A DNA stretch of 64,000 nucleotides from Paenibacillus endoradicis (GCF_024721975.1 NZ_JANQBB010000007.1:124001-188000), one strand, 5' to 3'; shown: positions 1 to 8,776, counted from the stretch's first letter. The notes: generated from the sequence alone by a model not told the origin. Program-made: numbers and translations.

Positions 1-2
1 TG

Positions 3-224
3 TCGGTTTTCGATACAGTCGACTTTTTAGCTTCATATGTGTTAACTCCTATTGGTGGATTAATCGTAACGATATTTACAGGTTACGTATGGAAACAGGC
101 AGGTGTAGAGGCAGGACTGAATGGCTGGTGGTTCAAGTTATGGCTTCTTATGTTAAGAGTAGTCGTTCCAATTTCTATTATTATCGTGTTCCTGTATTCA
201 GTTGGAATTATTAATTTTGGTTAG
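3..224 (+). CDS. Sodium-dependent transporter (SNF family), C-terminal part
   Basis: This is the 3' end of a gene that begins before the window. An open frame runs from base 3 through the stop at 222-224, giving about 73 residues. It contains two hydrophobic stretches, one after LTPIGGLIVTIFTGYVW and one ending in VPISIIIVFLYSVG. The pattern matches the last two membrane helices of bacterial sodium:neurotransmitter symporter (SNF/NSS) proteins of the TnaT/YocR/YhdH type, which carry amino acids with Na+ across the cytoplasmic membrane. The substrate cannot be told from the tail. An internal GTG at 39 could be mistaken for a start, but the frame and the protein-like sequence continue upstream of it to the window edge. 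Confidence 0.75.
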   Translation, partial: SVFDTVDFLASYVLTPIGGLIVTIFTGYVWKQAGVEAGLNGWWFKLWLLMLRVVVPISIIIVFLYSVGIINFG

Positions 225-293
225 TAAATGAAAGAATATTAAGACCTTCATCTACTATTTCAATATATATACAGTTTCTTTCTGTAACGAAAT

Positions 294-321
294 TTGATAT
301 TGTTATCTCTGGTCATAGAAT
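294..321 (+). promoter_or_regulatory. Sigma-A-type promoter of the preQ1-controlled transporter
   Basis: TTGATA (294-299), a 16-bp spacer, then TAGAAT (316-321). The expected transcription start, about 6-8 bases after the -10, coincides with the first base of the riboswitch stem at 327, so the aptamer would sit at the very 5' end of the transcript. Confidence 0.6.
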
Positions 322-326
322 TGACC

Positions 327-366
327 CGCGGTTCGTAAACTTCCCGCGTAAACAAAACTAAGGGGG
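327..366 (+). promoter_or_regulatory. preQ1-I riboswitch (translational type)
   Basis: The stem CGCGG (327-331) pairs perfectly with CCGCG (344-348) around a 12-base loop. The A-rich tail AACAAAACTAAGGGGG follows directly. This is the class I preQ1 layout: one short hairpin, then a tail that folds back into the loop as an H-type pseudoknot. CTT (340-342) in the loop can pair with AAG (360-362). The purine run of the tail is also the ribosome binding site of the GTG start at 373, so ligand binding should hide it and switch off translation. The downstream gene encodes a queuosine-precursor transporter, which matches the ligand. Confidence 0.85.
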
Positions 367-372
367 ATTTTT

Positions 373-1089
373 GTGTTTAATTTGGGTTGGGGTATTTTAT
401 TTGTTGCTGTAAATTTCATGTTATTTCTTGCATGTTATCGTTTCTTTGGTAAAACAGGTCTTTATGCGTGGATTGCCTTTGCGACGGTAATTGCTAACAT
501 TCAAGTGACGAAGTCAATTGAACTGTCTATTTTCACTGTTGGTATCATTATGACATTAGGAAATACGATATATACGACGATCTCGATGAGTACTGATTTA
601 CTCAATGAGAAATATGGTCCTAAAGAGGCAAAACGAGCGGTATGGTTTGGATTTTTCACACTTATTGCTACCACGATTATGATGCAAATGGCATTACAAT
701 TCACGCCGCAGGAAACTGATTTTGCACAGGAGTCTTTAGAGACGATATTTGGTCTTATGCCGCGTCTTGCAGCAGGTAGCTTGTTAGCCTACCTAACAAG
801 TCAGTTTTTGGATGTTAAAGTATATGGTTATTTAAGAAAGAAATTTGGCGCTAAAAATCAGTTTTGGATACGTACCAATGTTAGTACAGGAATTAGTCAA
901 CTTGTAGACTCCATCGTATTTTGTACCGTTGCTTTTGTTGGTACAGGACTATACACTTGGCAAGAATGGCTACAAATTGTGTTTACGACATATATCTTTA
1001 AATTTATTATATCGGTTGTAGCAACTCCAGTTCTGTATTGGGCACGTAGTTTTAAAGTGAACGACCATGCAGAAGGTACTAGTGAATAA
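373..1089 (+). CDS. yhhQ: Queuosine precursor transporter (VUT/YhhQ family)
   Basis: This 238-residue integral membrane protein has six or so hydrophobic segments. It carries family features such as the TDLLNEKYG stretch near residue 75 (family consensus DxLxExYG, preceded by a polar/Ser-rich turn) and KAxxR-type basic residues following it. The COG1738 family imports precursors of queuosine (preQ0, preQ1 or queuine) used to modify the wobble base of GUN tRNAs; B. subtilis YpdP is a member. The start is GTG at 373, six bases after the AGGGGG that is part of the preQ1 riboswitch. It stands alone, with its own promoter upstream and a terminator at 1165-1191. Regulation by preQ1 supports the substrate assignment. 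Confidence 0.9.
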   Translation: MFNLGWGILFVAVNFMLFLACYRFFGKTGLYAWIAFATVIANIQVTKSIELSIFTVGIIMTLGNTIYTTISMSTDLLNEKYGPKEAKRAVWFGFFTLIATTIMMQMALQFTPQETDFAQESLETIFGLMPRLAAGSLLAYLTSQFLDVKVYGYLRKKFGAKNQFWIRTNVSTGISQLVDSIVFCTVAFVGTGLYTWQEWLQIVFTTYIFKFIISVVATPVLYWARSFKVNDHAEGTSE

Positions 1090-1164
1090 TATGTCAAAAA
1101 GTGTTTACAACATTAATAAATTATTAAGGTCATAAACGATGTAAGTTCATAGATAGCAGCCCAA

Positions 1165-1191
1165 CCCCATTCGATGATGAATGGGGTTTTT
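1165..1191 (+). terminator. Rho-independent terminator after the queuosine transporter
   Basis: The 8-bp stem CCCCATTC (1165-1172) / GAATGGGG (1179-1186) has a 6-base loop and is followed by TTTTT. Confidence 0.9.
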
Positions 1192-1279
1192 ACTTTATAG
1201 TTATACGATATTGCAATATAGATTTAACATACTTTCCATGTATGAAAATTAAAAGTAATGAGCATGGTTAAATATGTTG

Positions 1280-1316
1280 TTGCTCTTAGTGAGTATCCTC
1301 TCTATAATATAATTAT
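1280..1316 (+). promoter_or_regulatory. Promoter and MarR-like operator of the DoxX/MFS operon
   Basis: TTGCTC (1280-1285), a 17-bp spacer and TATAAT (1303-1308). The spacer and -10 contain a block, TTAGTGAGTATCCTC (1286-1300) plus the inverted repeat ATAAT-ATA-ATTAT (1304-1316). The same two elements recur in the same order at the promoter of the MarR-family gene near 61.8 kb. This suggests a shared repressor site overlapping the -10. Confidence 0.65.
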
Positions 1317-1361
1317 CGTATATTCAACTCACGATCACATCATACTAACGGAGGATTTCAA

Positions 1362-1727
1362 ATGACTATTGTAGCATTAGTACTTCAAGTTTTATTAATA
1401 TTAGCTTTTTTCTTTTCAGGTGTAGGCAAAATAAAGGGAGTCAAAATGCAAGTAGACACATTTACACATTTAGGACTGCCTCAATGGTTTAGAGTTGCAA
1501 CAGGGTGGATTGCTCTACTAGGAGTAGTAGGGTTAATTATAGGTTTCTGGTATGAAGGAGTGCTTGCCATCTCTGCACTTTGGATTGCGTGTATTATGAT
1601 AGGCGCTGTATTGTTTCATATTCGAACTAAAGATCCTATCAATAAAATAATACCAGCAGCTATTCTGATGCTCTTGGCTTTAGTTCTAGCAGCATTTCAT
1701 GTAGCTGCATTTACAAATTTATTGTAA
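1362..1727 (+). CDS. DoxX family membrane protein
   Basis: A 121-residue protein with four predicted membrane helices. The N-terminal signature FFFSGVGKIKG matches the FxxxGxxKL-like pattern of DoxX/DoxX-like proteins. Members are small inner-membrane proteins, often linked to oxidative, thiol or quinone stress and frequently found in operons under MarR-type repressors. Their biochemical role is poorly defined. The start at 1362 is supported by GGAGG (1350-1354) seven bases upstream. It is the first gene of an operon with two MFS exporters (next start 30 bp downstream). The promoter at 1280-1308 carries an operator-like block shared with the MarR gene at 61.3-61.8 kb, suggesting induction by a toxic small molecule. 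Confidence 0.8.
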   Translation: MTIVALVLQVLLILAFFFSGVGKIKGVKMQVDTFTHLGLPQWFRVATGWIALLGVVGLIIGFWYEGVLAISALWIACIMIGAVLFHIRTKDPINKIIPAAILMLLALVLAAFHVAAFTNLL

Positions 1728-1757
1728 AGAGATAATGATAGAAATGGGGTTACAACA

Positions 1758-3128
1758 ATGGTAAATTCATCATCGCAAAATGCGGATAAGCTACTAAAAG
1801 TGCTTGTTGTTGCTTTAATATTCTCAGTTATGAATGGTACAATGTTTAACGTAGCACTCCCTGAAATAGGAAAAGAATTTCAGCTAGTTCCGTCTGAGGT
1901 CAGTTGGATAATGACGAGTTATATGGTAGTATACGCGATAGGCTCTATAGTAATGGGAAAATTAGCTGACAAATATAGGCTTAAGGATTTGTTAACATAT
2001 GGACTTATTATTTTTGCAATTGGTTCATTAATTGGATTGCTTGCTACACAATTTTGGGTTATTATTTTAGGGCGAGTTATTCAAGCTGCAGGAGCATCTG
2101 TTCTACCTGCTACTGCTATGATTATTCCAACAAGATATTTTGCTCCAGAACAAAGAGGAAGAGCACTAGGAACTTCCGCGATTGGCCTTGCACTAGGAAG
2201 TGCATTAGGTCCAGTTGTAGCTGGATTGCTGACTAGCTTTGGAAATTGGAGACTTATGTTCGTTCTATCTCTACTTCCGCTATTGACGCTACCTTTCTTT
2301 AGAAAGTATCTAGATAATGTGAAAGGTAATGCGGGAAGTATTGATGTTCTTGGTGGCGGTTTATTAGCTGCTTCGGTGGCAATGTTCTTGCTTGCTATTA
2401 CGCAAATGCAATTATTGTTATTCTTCGGAGGAATAGTATTGCTATTACTATTCATTATTCGAATAAGAAAAGCTGCTGAACCTTTTATTAAACCTAGTTT
2501 GTTCCGCAATAAGACATATTCAATTGGCTTGCTGCTTGCTTTTATGACTACTGCTATGAGCTTCAGCCTGACATTTATTACACCACAATTTCTAGCGACA
2601 GTTAATAACTTATCCCCTGCAAATATTGGTTTTGTACTCGTTCCAGCGGCGATTACTTCAGCAATTTTTGGACGAAAGGGAGGAAAGTTAGCTGATAGTC
2701 GTGGGAACTATACACTTGTTTTCTTAGCCTCTATATTAATCTTTGCTGCATTTGCACTGCTATCTTCTCTTATTGGTATATCAGCATACATTATTGCCAT
2801 AATTCTAATATTAGGTAACGTAGGTCAGACATTCATGCAGATTGCGATGTCGAACACGATCTCACGCACGTTGACGAAAGAGGAGACAGGTGTCGGCATG
2901 GGATTACTCTCAATGATTAATTTTATTTCGGGTGCGATGGCAATGAGTGTAGTCGGTAAAATGTTAGACAAAGGCACAACTTCTGTAAAGTTCAACCCAC
3001 TAATTACGAATGATGCTGCCAATGTCTATAGTAATATTTTTGTCGTTATGTCCATATTGATTATCGTTGTCGTTGTTATTTATCGTTATCAGTTTGGTAC
3101 AAAAACATCTTTCGTTAAACAGAAATAA
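1758..3128 (+). CDS. MFS drug exporter, 14-helix DHA2/Tet(L)-like type
   Basis: At 456 residues, the length and layout fit 14-helix drug:H+ antiporters of the Tet(K)/Tet(L)-like DHA2 branch (usually 450-470). Motif A appears as GKLADKYRLKD after TM2, and the antiporter motif C as ALGSALGPVVAG in TM5 near residue 150. The likely role is proton-coupled efflux of a hydrophobic toxicant across the cytoplasmic membrane; the substrate is not readable. It lies 30 bp after doxX and 35 bp before a second MFS gene, so it is probably co-transcribed. A GGGG-containing stretch about ten bases upstream serves as the ribosome site. The gene could alternatively export a metabolite. Confidence 0.8.
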   Translation: MVNSSSQNADKLLKVLVVALIFSVMNGTMFNVALPEIGKEFQLVPSEVSWIMTSYMVVYAIGSIVMGKLADKYRLKDLLTYGLIIFAIGSLIGLLATQFWVIILGRVIQAAGASVLPATAMIIPTRYFAPEQRGRALGTSAIGLALGSALGPVVAGLLTSFGNWRLMFVLSLLPLLTLPFFRKYLDNVKGNAGSIDVLGGGLLAASVAMFLLAITQMQLLLFFGGIVLLLLFIIRIRKAAEPFIKPSLFRNKTYSIGLLLAFMTTAMSFSLTFITPQFLATVNNLSPANIGFVLVPAAITSAIFGRKGGKLADSRGNYTLVFLASILIFAAFALLSSLIGISAYIIAIILILGNVGQTFMQIAMSNTISRTLTKEETGVGMGLLSMINFISGAMAMSVVGKMLDKGTTSVKFNPLITNDAANVYSNIFVVMSILIIVVVVIYRYQFGTKTSFVKQK

Positions 3129-3163
3129 GAAAGAAATATATTATTTACAGTGGAGGAATAATG

Positions 3164-4612
3164 ATGAATACTTCAGCTTCGCCTGCCTCTTCTCATTCTC
3201 AAGCAATAGGGAATGTGAAGAGGCTACCAATTATGATTTCTTTAATTATTGGTGCATTTTTTTCTATACTTAACGAAACTTTATTGAGCAACGCTATTCC
3301 GCAATTAGTTATTGAATTGAACGTGACGGCTTCGACACTTCAATGGCTTTCAACGGGGTATATGTTAGTAGTTGCCGTATTAATTCCTGCTTCGGCATTA
3401 CTAGTTCAATGGTTTACAACAAGACAAGTATTTTTAGGAGCCATGATCGTATTTACAGTAGGGACAATAGTTTGTGGTATTTCCCCCGGATTTTCTGTGC
3501 TTCTAATTGGTCGTTTATTACAGGCCGTAGGTACAGGATTAATGATGCCAGTTCTTATGAACACGATACTGTTGCTATATCCTCCAGAGAAGCGCGGTGG
3601 GGCAATGGGTACTATCGGGCTCGTTATTATGTTCGCTCCTGCCATTGGACCAACGCTTTCGGGTATTATTCTAGATTCATTGGAATGGAGATGGCTATTT
3701 TATATCGTTCTACCATTTGCAATCTTCTCTATAATATTCGCATTCATTTATTTGAAAAATTTATCACCTCCTACGAAACCTAAGGTGGATGTAGTATCGA
3801 TCCTTTTATCAACCATCGGATTCGGTGGACTTGTATACGGATTTAGTAGCTCCGTTAAAGGATGGAATCACTTGGAAGTGTACGGAATGATTAGTGTAGG
3901 ACTAATAGCATTGCTTCTATTCGTAATCCGTCAATTAAAATTAAAGGAGCCGTTATTGGATCTAAGAGCATTTAAGTTTCCAATGTTTACATTAACATCT
4001 ATTCTATTAATTATTATGATGATGACAATGTTCTCGACAATGGCGTTACTACCTTTCCTATTCCAAGGAGCTTTAGGCTTAACGGTTTATGCATCAGGTC
4101 TAATTATGTTGCCTGGTAGTCTTTTGAACGGACTTATATCACCAATTACTGGTAAGTTGTTTGATAAATTTGGGCCAAGAGCGCTAATTATTCCTGGAAC
4201 AGTTGTATTGGCAATCGTGATGTGGTTCTTTACACAAGTATCCTCTGATACATCCAAGATGACCTTTATCATTCTGCATATTTGCTTAATGGTAGCGATC
4301 TCGATGATTATGATGCCAGCACAAACGAATGGTTTGAATCAACTGCCGCCGCGTTATTATCCGCACGGTACTGCGATACTGAATACATTATCACAAGTAG
4401 CAGGTGCGATCGGCGTTGCATTCTTTATCAGCGTAATGACGACGGGACAAAAAAATTACTTGACCCAATCAACAGATCCAACTGCTGTTGTTCAACAAAC
4501 AGAAGCACTAGTTTCTGGTATACACAATGCATTTGTAATCGGTTTTGGCTTTGCAATTATTGCAATTATTGTTGCTTTCTTCACTAAGCGTGCTAAGACT
4601 ACGGTGGAGTAA
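3164..4612 (+). CDS. MFS exporter, EmrB/QacA (DHA2) family
   Basis: The 482-residue protein has about 14 hydrophobic segments. It shows the DHA2 hallmarks LQWLSTGYMLVVA in TM2 and GPTLSGIILD (motif C) in TM5. It is similar in plan to LmrB, MdtP and FarB-type multidrug exporters. Two ATGs (3161 and 3164) follow GGAGG (3152-3156). The second has the better spacing of seven bases and is chosen here. It is the last gene of the doxX-MFS-MFS operon and ends at a strong 18-bp stem terminator (4637-4676). Two different DHA2 pumps in tandem behind one DoxX protein is a typical MarR-regulated detoxification layout, an inference since no substrate is known. Confidence 0.8.
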   Translation: MNTSASPASSHSQAIGNVKRLPIMISLIIGAFFSILNETLLSNAIPQLVIELNVTASTLQWLSTGYMLVVAVLIPASALLVQWFTTRQVFLGAMIVFTVGTIVCGISPGFSVLLIGRLLQAVGTGLMMPVLMNTILLLYPPEKRGGAMGTIGLVIMFAPAIGPTLSGIILDSLEWRWLFYIVLPFAIFSIIFAFIYLKNLSPPTKPKVDVVSILLSTIGFGGLVYGFSSSVKGWNHLEVYGMISVGLIALLLFVIRQLKLKEPLLDLRAFKFPMFTLTSILLIIMMMTMFSTMALLPFLFQGALGLTVYASGLIMLPGSLLNGLISPITGKLFDKFGPRALIIPGTVVLAIVMWFFTQVSSDTSKMTFIILHICLMVAISMIMMPAQTNGLNQLPPRYYPHGTAILNTLSQVAGAIGVAFFISVMTTGQKNYLTQSTDPTAVVQQTEALVSGIHNAFVIGFGFAIIAIIVAFFTKRAKTTVE

Positions 4613-4636
4613 GTTAGATTAATAAGTGTTGTTATT

Positions 4637-4676
4637 AACACAAAAAGGTATGCCTTGAGGCATACCTTTTTGTGTT
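4637..4676. terminator. Strong terminator after the MFS operon
   Basis: A perfect 18-bp inverted repeat (4637-4654 with 4659-4676) around the loop TTGA. It has a run of A on the left arm and of T on the right, so it could work in both directions. Confidence 0.9.
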
Positions 4677-5065
4677 ATGTGCAAATTAGAAACATTTTAC
4701 TCTAATATACTCGCAAGCACGTAATGATACGTTAATAAAGTAATACTTTACTCCGTTCCTAATAAACACTCATCGGAGCGTCACTTAACAATCATGTCAT
4801 TAACTATTAATCATACGAATTACATATGTCTTATATGGATTATGTAAATGAATAGAAAAATAATTAAATTTTTCTGAACGATATCCAGGAAAAGGATTTA
4901 CAAAACTTACAGCTATACACTATGATGAATATGGGGTTGGAATAAAATTCTATATTATATATTAGTTTTGGTTTTTTATTTTGAAATTTACTACCAAAAC
5001 CAAAAAAATGTAAGCGCTTTTTTCAACCTCGACATTTACATAAGGGGAAGGGAGATTGTGATTTA
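4677..5065 (+). promoter_or_regulatory. Leader region of the SLH glycoside-hydrolase gene, with cre-like site
   Basis: No gene is seen here. A promoter candidate is TTTACA (4897-4902), an 18-bp spacer and TATGAT (4921-4926), leaving a leader of about 130 bases. The leader holds a 10-bp inverted repeat, TTTTGGTTTT (4966-4975) with AAAACCAAAA (4996-5005). Directly after it comes TGTAAGCGCTTTTT (5009-5022), which matches the CcpA catabolite-repression (cre) core TGWAANCGNT. Downstream of the start point, such a site would act as a roadblock. GGGAG (5050-5054) precedes the ATG at 5066. The stretch 4677-4890 shows nothing recognisable. Confidence 0.5.
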
Positions 5066-8000
5066 ATGAAGCATTTTAATCGTATGTTCATGGTACTATT
5101 AAGCTTTCTTATTGTCTCTTCAAGTTTTTCTGCATTATCGGAAGTATCCTATGCTACAGAGATGCAAGCCAACACCTCATCAAGTTTAGTATTCGAGGAT
5201 TTTGAGGATATGAGTGATGTATACCTCACGAAAAGTGTTGCTACTGACTATGCCGTGCTTGAACAATCGACGAGGCCTGATCCAGCAGTACATGGTTTAT
5301 CTGCAGCAAAGTTATCGTATGATTTTAGTGGGTCAACCGCTACATCCGCAGCCTATCTACGTTTTTATAACAACGATGGCACTGCTGGACGTACGATTGT
5401 TGGTGAGCCTAGTAAAATTGGTTTTTGGGTTTACGGGGCTGGCTTTAAGCATTGGATACGTGCTCAGATTCAGGATGCAAATAATACCCAGGCAACAATT
5501 GATTTTACAACGACTTCAACTGTAATAGATGGGTGGCAATATGTCAGTGCTAACCTTCCTACAAATTTAACAGCTCCTTATAAATTAAACTTCATCTATT
5601 ATGTAGAAATTGGCGCTAAAACAAGTGGTACCCTTTATTTTGATCAAATTTCTATGATTTATGGAAATACTACATCGTTAGAATTTCAATGGAGTAATGT
5701 GAAACCAATGCATATTGGAGAAACGCTTAATGCTCAAATGCTTGAAACTAAGGTAGGCTATAAAATGCCAGCCGTTGTAGCAGCCAATCTAGTTACATAT
5801 AGCAGCTCAGATCCATCTGTTGCAGAGGTTGCTGCCGATGGAATGATTACAGCGCTAGCTGCTGGTACAACTACATTAACAGCTTCCTATAATGGTACAA
5901 TTTCAACCTATGAATTAACGGTTACGGATGAACAGGTGGAATCGAACGATCTAGTTATTACTGGACCAAGCACACTAGTTCCATCTGAGGAGGGAGCAGT
6001 TCACGTATATTCAGTATTTGAGAATAATCAGCTTTTTGATGTAACGCAATCAGCTGTCATTACATCCAGTGATAAGGAAATATTAGCAGTAGATGGCAAC
6101 ATACTTCGTGGTATTAGCTATGGTACAGCAATGATTACAGCTACATTGACGACTGAAGAATATGGTGAATTAACTGCAAGCTACAGCTTAGAGGTAAAGC
6201 CAGGAGAATTGAGATCGATTACCATTAAAGATGTATTCTCTGCCATTATTGGTGGAGAGGCTCTAAGTGCAAAGGTTATAGGTACGTACCGCATTGAAGG
6301 TGAGAAACCTATTACTGAAGGAGTAGAATACTCTATTGATAATGTTTCGATCGCGACGATTGATGCCGAAACAGGAGTAATTACAGCTCTAGCTCCAGGA
6401 GTAACAACAGTTCGTGCTAATGTCAATGGGCAAGTAGCACAACAAACACTAGTAGTAACGAATGACATCAGCAATCCAAAGTATGAGCTTCGTGGAGCTT
6501 GGATTTCTACAGTTGAAAATATCGACTGGCCCGCTAAAGGAGATATAAATCCCGCATCTCAGCGCGAAGACTTTATTGAGCTGCTTGATGAATTACAGGC
6601 AGCAGGAATTAATGCTATTTTCACACAAGTTCGACCAACAGCGGATTCATTCTTTCCATCAGATTATTTCCCATGGTCACATTGGCTAACGGGTGAACAA
6701 GGGGTTGCACCAGCAGATAACTATGATCCACTAGAATTTATGATTGAGGAAGCTCATAAACGTAATATGGAGTTCCATGCTTGGGTGAATCCATTCCGCG
6801 TATCTATGAATACTAATATCGAAGCTCTAGTAGAGACTCATCCAGCGCGTCAGAATCCAGACTGGATTGTTAATTATGAAGGCAAGTTATACTTTAACCC
6901 GGGTATAGAGGAAGCTCGCAATTATATTATCGAAGCGGTCAATGAGATCGTAGTGAACTATAACATTGATGGTATTCATATGGATGACTATTTCTATCCT
7001 TATCCATCATCTCAAAGTTTTAATGATGCAGAGCAGTATGAGGGATACACAGCTGCAGGAGGTAATCTTTCATTAAGTGATTGGCGCCGTAATAATGTGA
7101 ATCAAGTGGTATCAGGTCTACATAATACCATTAAGGAAAGTAAAGATTATGTCAAATTTGGAATTAGTCCATTTGGTATTTGGAAAAATAAATCTAGTGA
7201 TGCTACTGGATCAGCAACGAATGGTTTAGAAAGTTATTCAGCGATTTATGCAGATACGAGAACATGGATACAAGAGGGCTGGGTAGATTACATCGCCCCG
7301 CAAATTTATTGGCATTTTGGTTATAATGCAGCAGCTTATGATGTACTTGTTGATTGGTGGGTTAATGAGGTAAATGAACATGCCAATACACATGACGTAC
7401 ATTTATACATTGGTCATGCAACCTATAAGGTAGGCACTAGTGGTTGGGAGCATGAAGATCAATTGCCTGCACAACTTCGTTACAATCAAGGTAAGCAAGG
7501 AGCAGTGGATGGAAGTATTTTGTTCAGCTCGAATCACTTCTTAGCAAATCCATTAGGTATCTTAGATGCAATTAAAGAAACCTACGTTCGTCCAGCACTT
7601 ATTCCAGTGATGTCATGGTTAGATGGAACAGCTCCACAAGTACCTCTCATCAACACAATAAAGAGTGTGAAAACTGGCGTGCAGTTAGGCTGGGATTTGG
7701 CGAAAAGTGGAGAGAAAGCAGCTTACTATACGATATATCGTGCAGATGGTAAAGCTACCCCTACTACATCTACATCAGAGCAATTGATTGCGACTGTTCG
7801 TGCTGTGAACGGTTCACTACAATCCTTTGTAGATGAGACAGCGGTGGTAGGTCAAACCTATACGTATGCCGTTACAGCAGTATCTCGTATTCATGTTGAA
7901 AGCGGAGCTAGCAAAAGCAGTACAATAAAAGTAGAAACAGTTAAAACTCCAACTCCTACACCTAGTCCAGGGGGCGGCGATTCGACAGAGGAGGGGACTA

Positions 8001-8581
8001 CTGAGGAACCTAAAGAAGAAGTTGAAACTCCAACCCCAACCCCTACCTTCAAAGATTTAAGTAAGAATCACTGGGCAGCAATATATATTGAACAGCTGGC
8101 TGCCAAAAAAATATTCACTGGCTATGCTGATGGCACAATTAAGCCCAATGCATTAATGACTCGTGCTGAATATATGACAGTATTATATCGTTTGTATGAT
8201 AACAAAAGTGTATTAATAGATTACTCCACATTTACCGATGTGAAACAGGATACTTGGTATAGTGAGGCTATTAATCAACTTGCTAGCCAAGGCTTTGTAA
8301 CTGGCTATGCTGATGGTAGCTTTAAGCCAAATCATTCGATTACGAGAGAAGAAGCCTTTGTCATGTTGTATCGTATGTTTAAGGATCAATTAGCCGATGG
8401 TCAAGCTGATCATGCAGGTTTCGCAGATGGTGCAACCATTGCTACTTGGGCTCAGGAAGCGATACAGTATTTAGCAGCGGCAGGTATTCTTGAAGGTGAT
8501 CATAGTGGTAAGCTTAATCCCAAGCAACCGATTACCCGCGCTGAAATTGCGAAAATCGTATCCTTCTTTTTAGTTAAATAA
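5066..8581 (+). CDS. Surface-anchored GHL10-family glycoside hydrolase-like protein with SLH domains
   Basis: A 1171-residue exported protein. In order it has a signal peptide (about 1-31), a beta-sandwich carbohydrate-binding-like module (40-200), three Ig-like/BIG2-type repeats (210-465), a GHL10 (DUF187, YngK-like) catalytic-type TIM barrel (470-840, starting RGAWISTVENIDWP and including DGIHMDDYFYPYP near 635), and an FN3-like domain (850-945). A Pro/Thr/Glu linker (955-990) and three S-layer homology domains (995-1171) follow. The SLH domains should tether it to a pyruvylated secondary cell-wall polymer. GHL10 proteins are related to alpha-amylase-fold hydrolases, but substrates are mostly unknown. 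The gene has its own promoter, a cre-like site and a terminator. The rhamnose operon just downstream suggests a rhamnose-containing glycan as substrate, which is inference only. Confidence 0.85.
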   Translation: MKHFNRMFMVLLSFLIVSSSFSALSEVSYATEMQANTSSSLVFEDFEDMSDVYLTKSVATDYAVLEQSTRPDPAVHGLSAAKLSYDFSGSTATSAAYLRFYNNDGTAGRTIVGEPSKIGFWVYGAGFKHWIRAQIQDANNTQATIDFTTTSTVIDGWQYVSANLPTNLTAPYKLNFIYYVEIGAKTSGTLYFDQISMIYGNTTSLEFQWSNVKPMHIGETLNAQMLETKVGYKMPAVVAANLVTYSSSDPSVAEVAADGMITALAAGTTTLTASYNGTISTYELTVTDEQVESNDLVITGPSTLVPSEEGAVHVYSVFENNQLFDVTQSAVITSSDKEILAVDGNILRGISYGTAMITATLTTEEYGELTASYSLEVKPGELRSITIKDVFSAIIGGEALSAKVIGTYRIEGEKPITEGVEYSIDNVSIATIDAETGVITALAPGVTTVRANVNGQVAQQTLVVTNDISNPKYELRGAWISTVENIDWPAKGDINPASQREDFIELLDELQAAGINAIFTQVRPTADSFFPSDYFPWSHWLTGEQGVAPADNYDPLEFMIEEAHKRNMEFHAWVNPFRVSMNTNIEALVETHPARQNPDWIVNYEGKLYFNPGIEEARNYIIEAVNEIVVNYNIDGIHMDDYFYPYPSSQSFNDAEQYEGYTAAGGNLSLSDWRRNNVNQVVSGLHNTIKESKDYVKFGISPFGIWKNKSSDATGSATNGLESYSAIYADTRTWIQEGWVDYIAPQIYWHFGYNAAAYDVLVDWWVNEVNEHANTHDVHLYIGHATYKVGTSGWEHEDQLPAQLRYNQGKQGAVDGSILFSSNHFLANPLGILDAIKETYVRPALIPVMSWLDGTAPQVPLINTIKSVKTGVQLGWDLAKSGEKAAYYTIYRADGKATPTTSTSEQLIATVRAVNGSLQSFVDETAVVGQTYTYAVTAVSRIHVESGASKSSTIKVETVKTPTPTPSPGGGDSTEEGTTEEPKEEVETPTPTPTFKDLSKNHWAAIYIEQLAAKKIFTGYADGTIKPNALMTRAEYMTVLYRLYDNKSVLIDYSTFTDVKQDTWYSEAINQLASQGFVTGYADGSFKPNHSITREEAFVMLYRMFKDQLADGQADHAGFADGATIATWAQEAIQYLAAAGILEGDHSGKLNPKQPITRAEIAKIVSFFLVK

Positions 8582-8597
8582 TATAAACGTCTATAAG

Positions 8598-8646
8598 CTT
8601 CATCTCCTTTTGTTAGATTGTTCTAACGATTTGGGGATGAAGTTTA
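8598..8646 (+). terminator. Terminator after the GHL10/SLH gene
   Basis: The outer stem CTTCATC...GATGAAG is extended by TCC/GGG pairing, and the inner stem is GTTAGA/TCTAAC with an internal loop between them. TTTATT follows. Confidence 0.7.
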
Positions 8647-8728
8647 TTCATATTCGAAAGAACGATCATTGATTAATAGATGAAGAGTGTTGAATTAGCA
8701 TCTTAAAGCACAGGTTAAAACTTTTTTG

Positions 8729-8776
8729 TTTGTTTTTGTTTTAGGTATTTTCAAACATAAACAAATGTTGTATATT
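8729..8776 (+). promoter_or_regulatory. Rhamnose operon promoter and putative RhaR operator
   Basis: The inverted repeat TTTGTTTTTGTTT (8729-8741) / AAACATAAACAAA (8753-8765) matches at 12 of 13 positions with an 11-bp spacer. It overlaps a plausible promoter, TTTTCA (8748-8753), 17 bp, TATATT (8771-8776). A DeoR-type repressor, RhaR, is encoded in the operon and is the natural candidate to bind here. The AAACAAA half-site recurs downstream, before the ribosome site CGGAGG (8824-8829). Confidence 0.45.

Noticed and set aside
1289..1332. Inverted hexamers GTGAGT/ACTCAC around the DoxX promoter
   Set aside because: A 32-bp spacing and short length make chance likely; the shared block with the MarR promoter is the better operator candidate.
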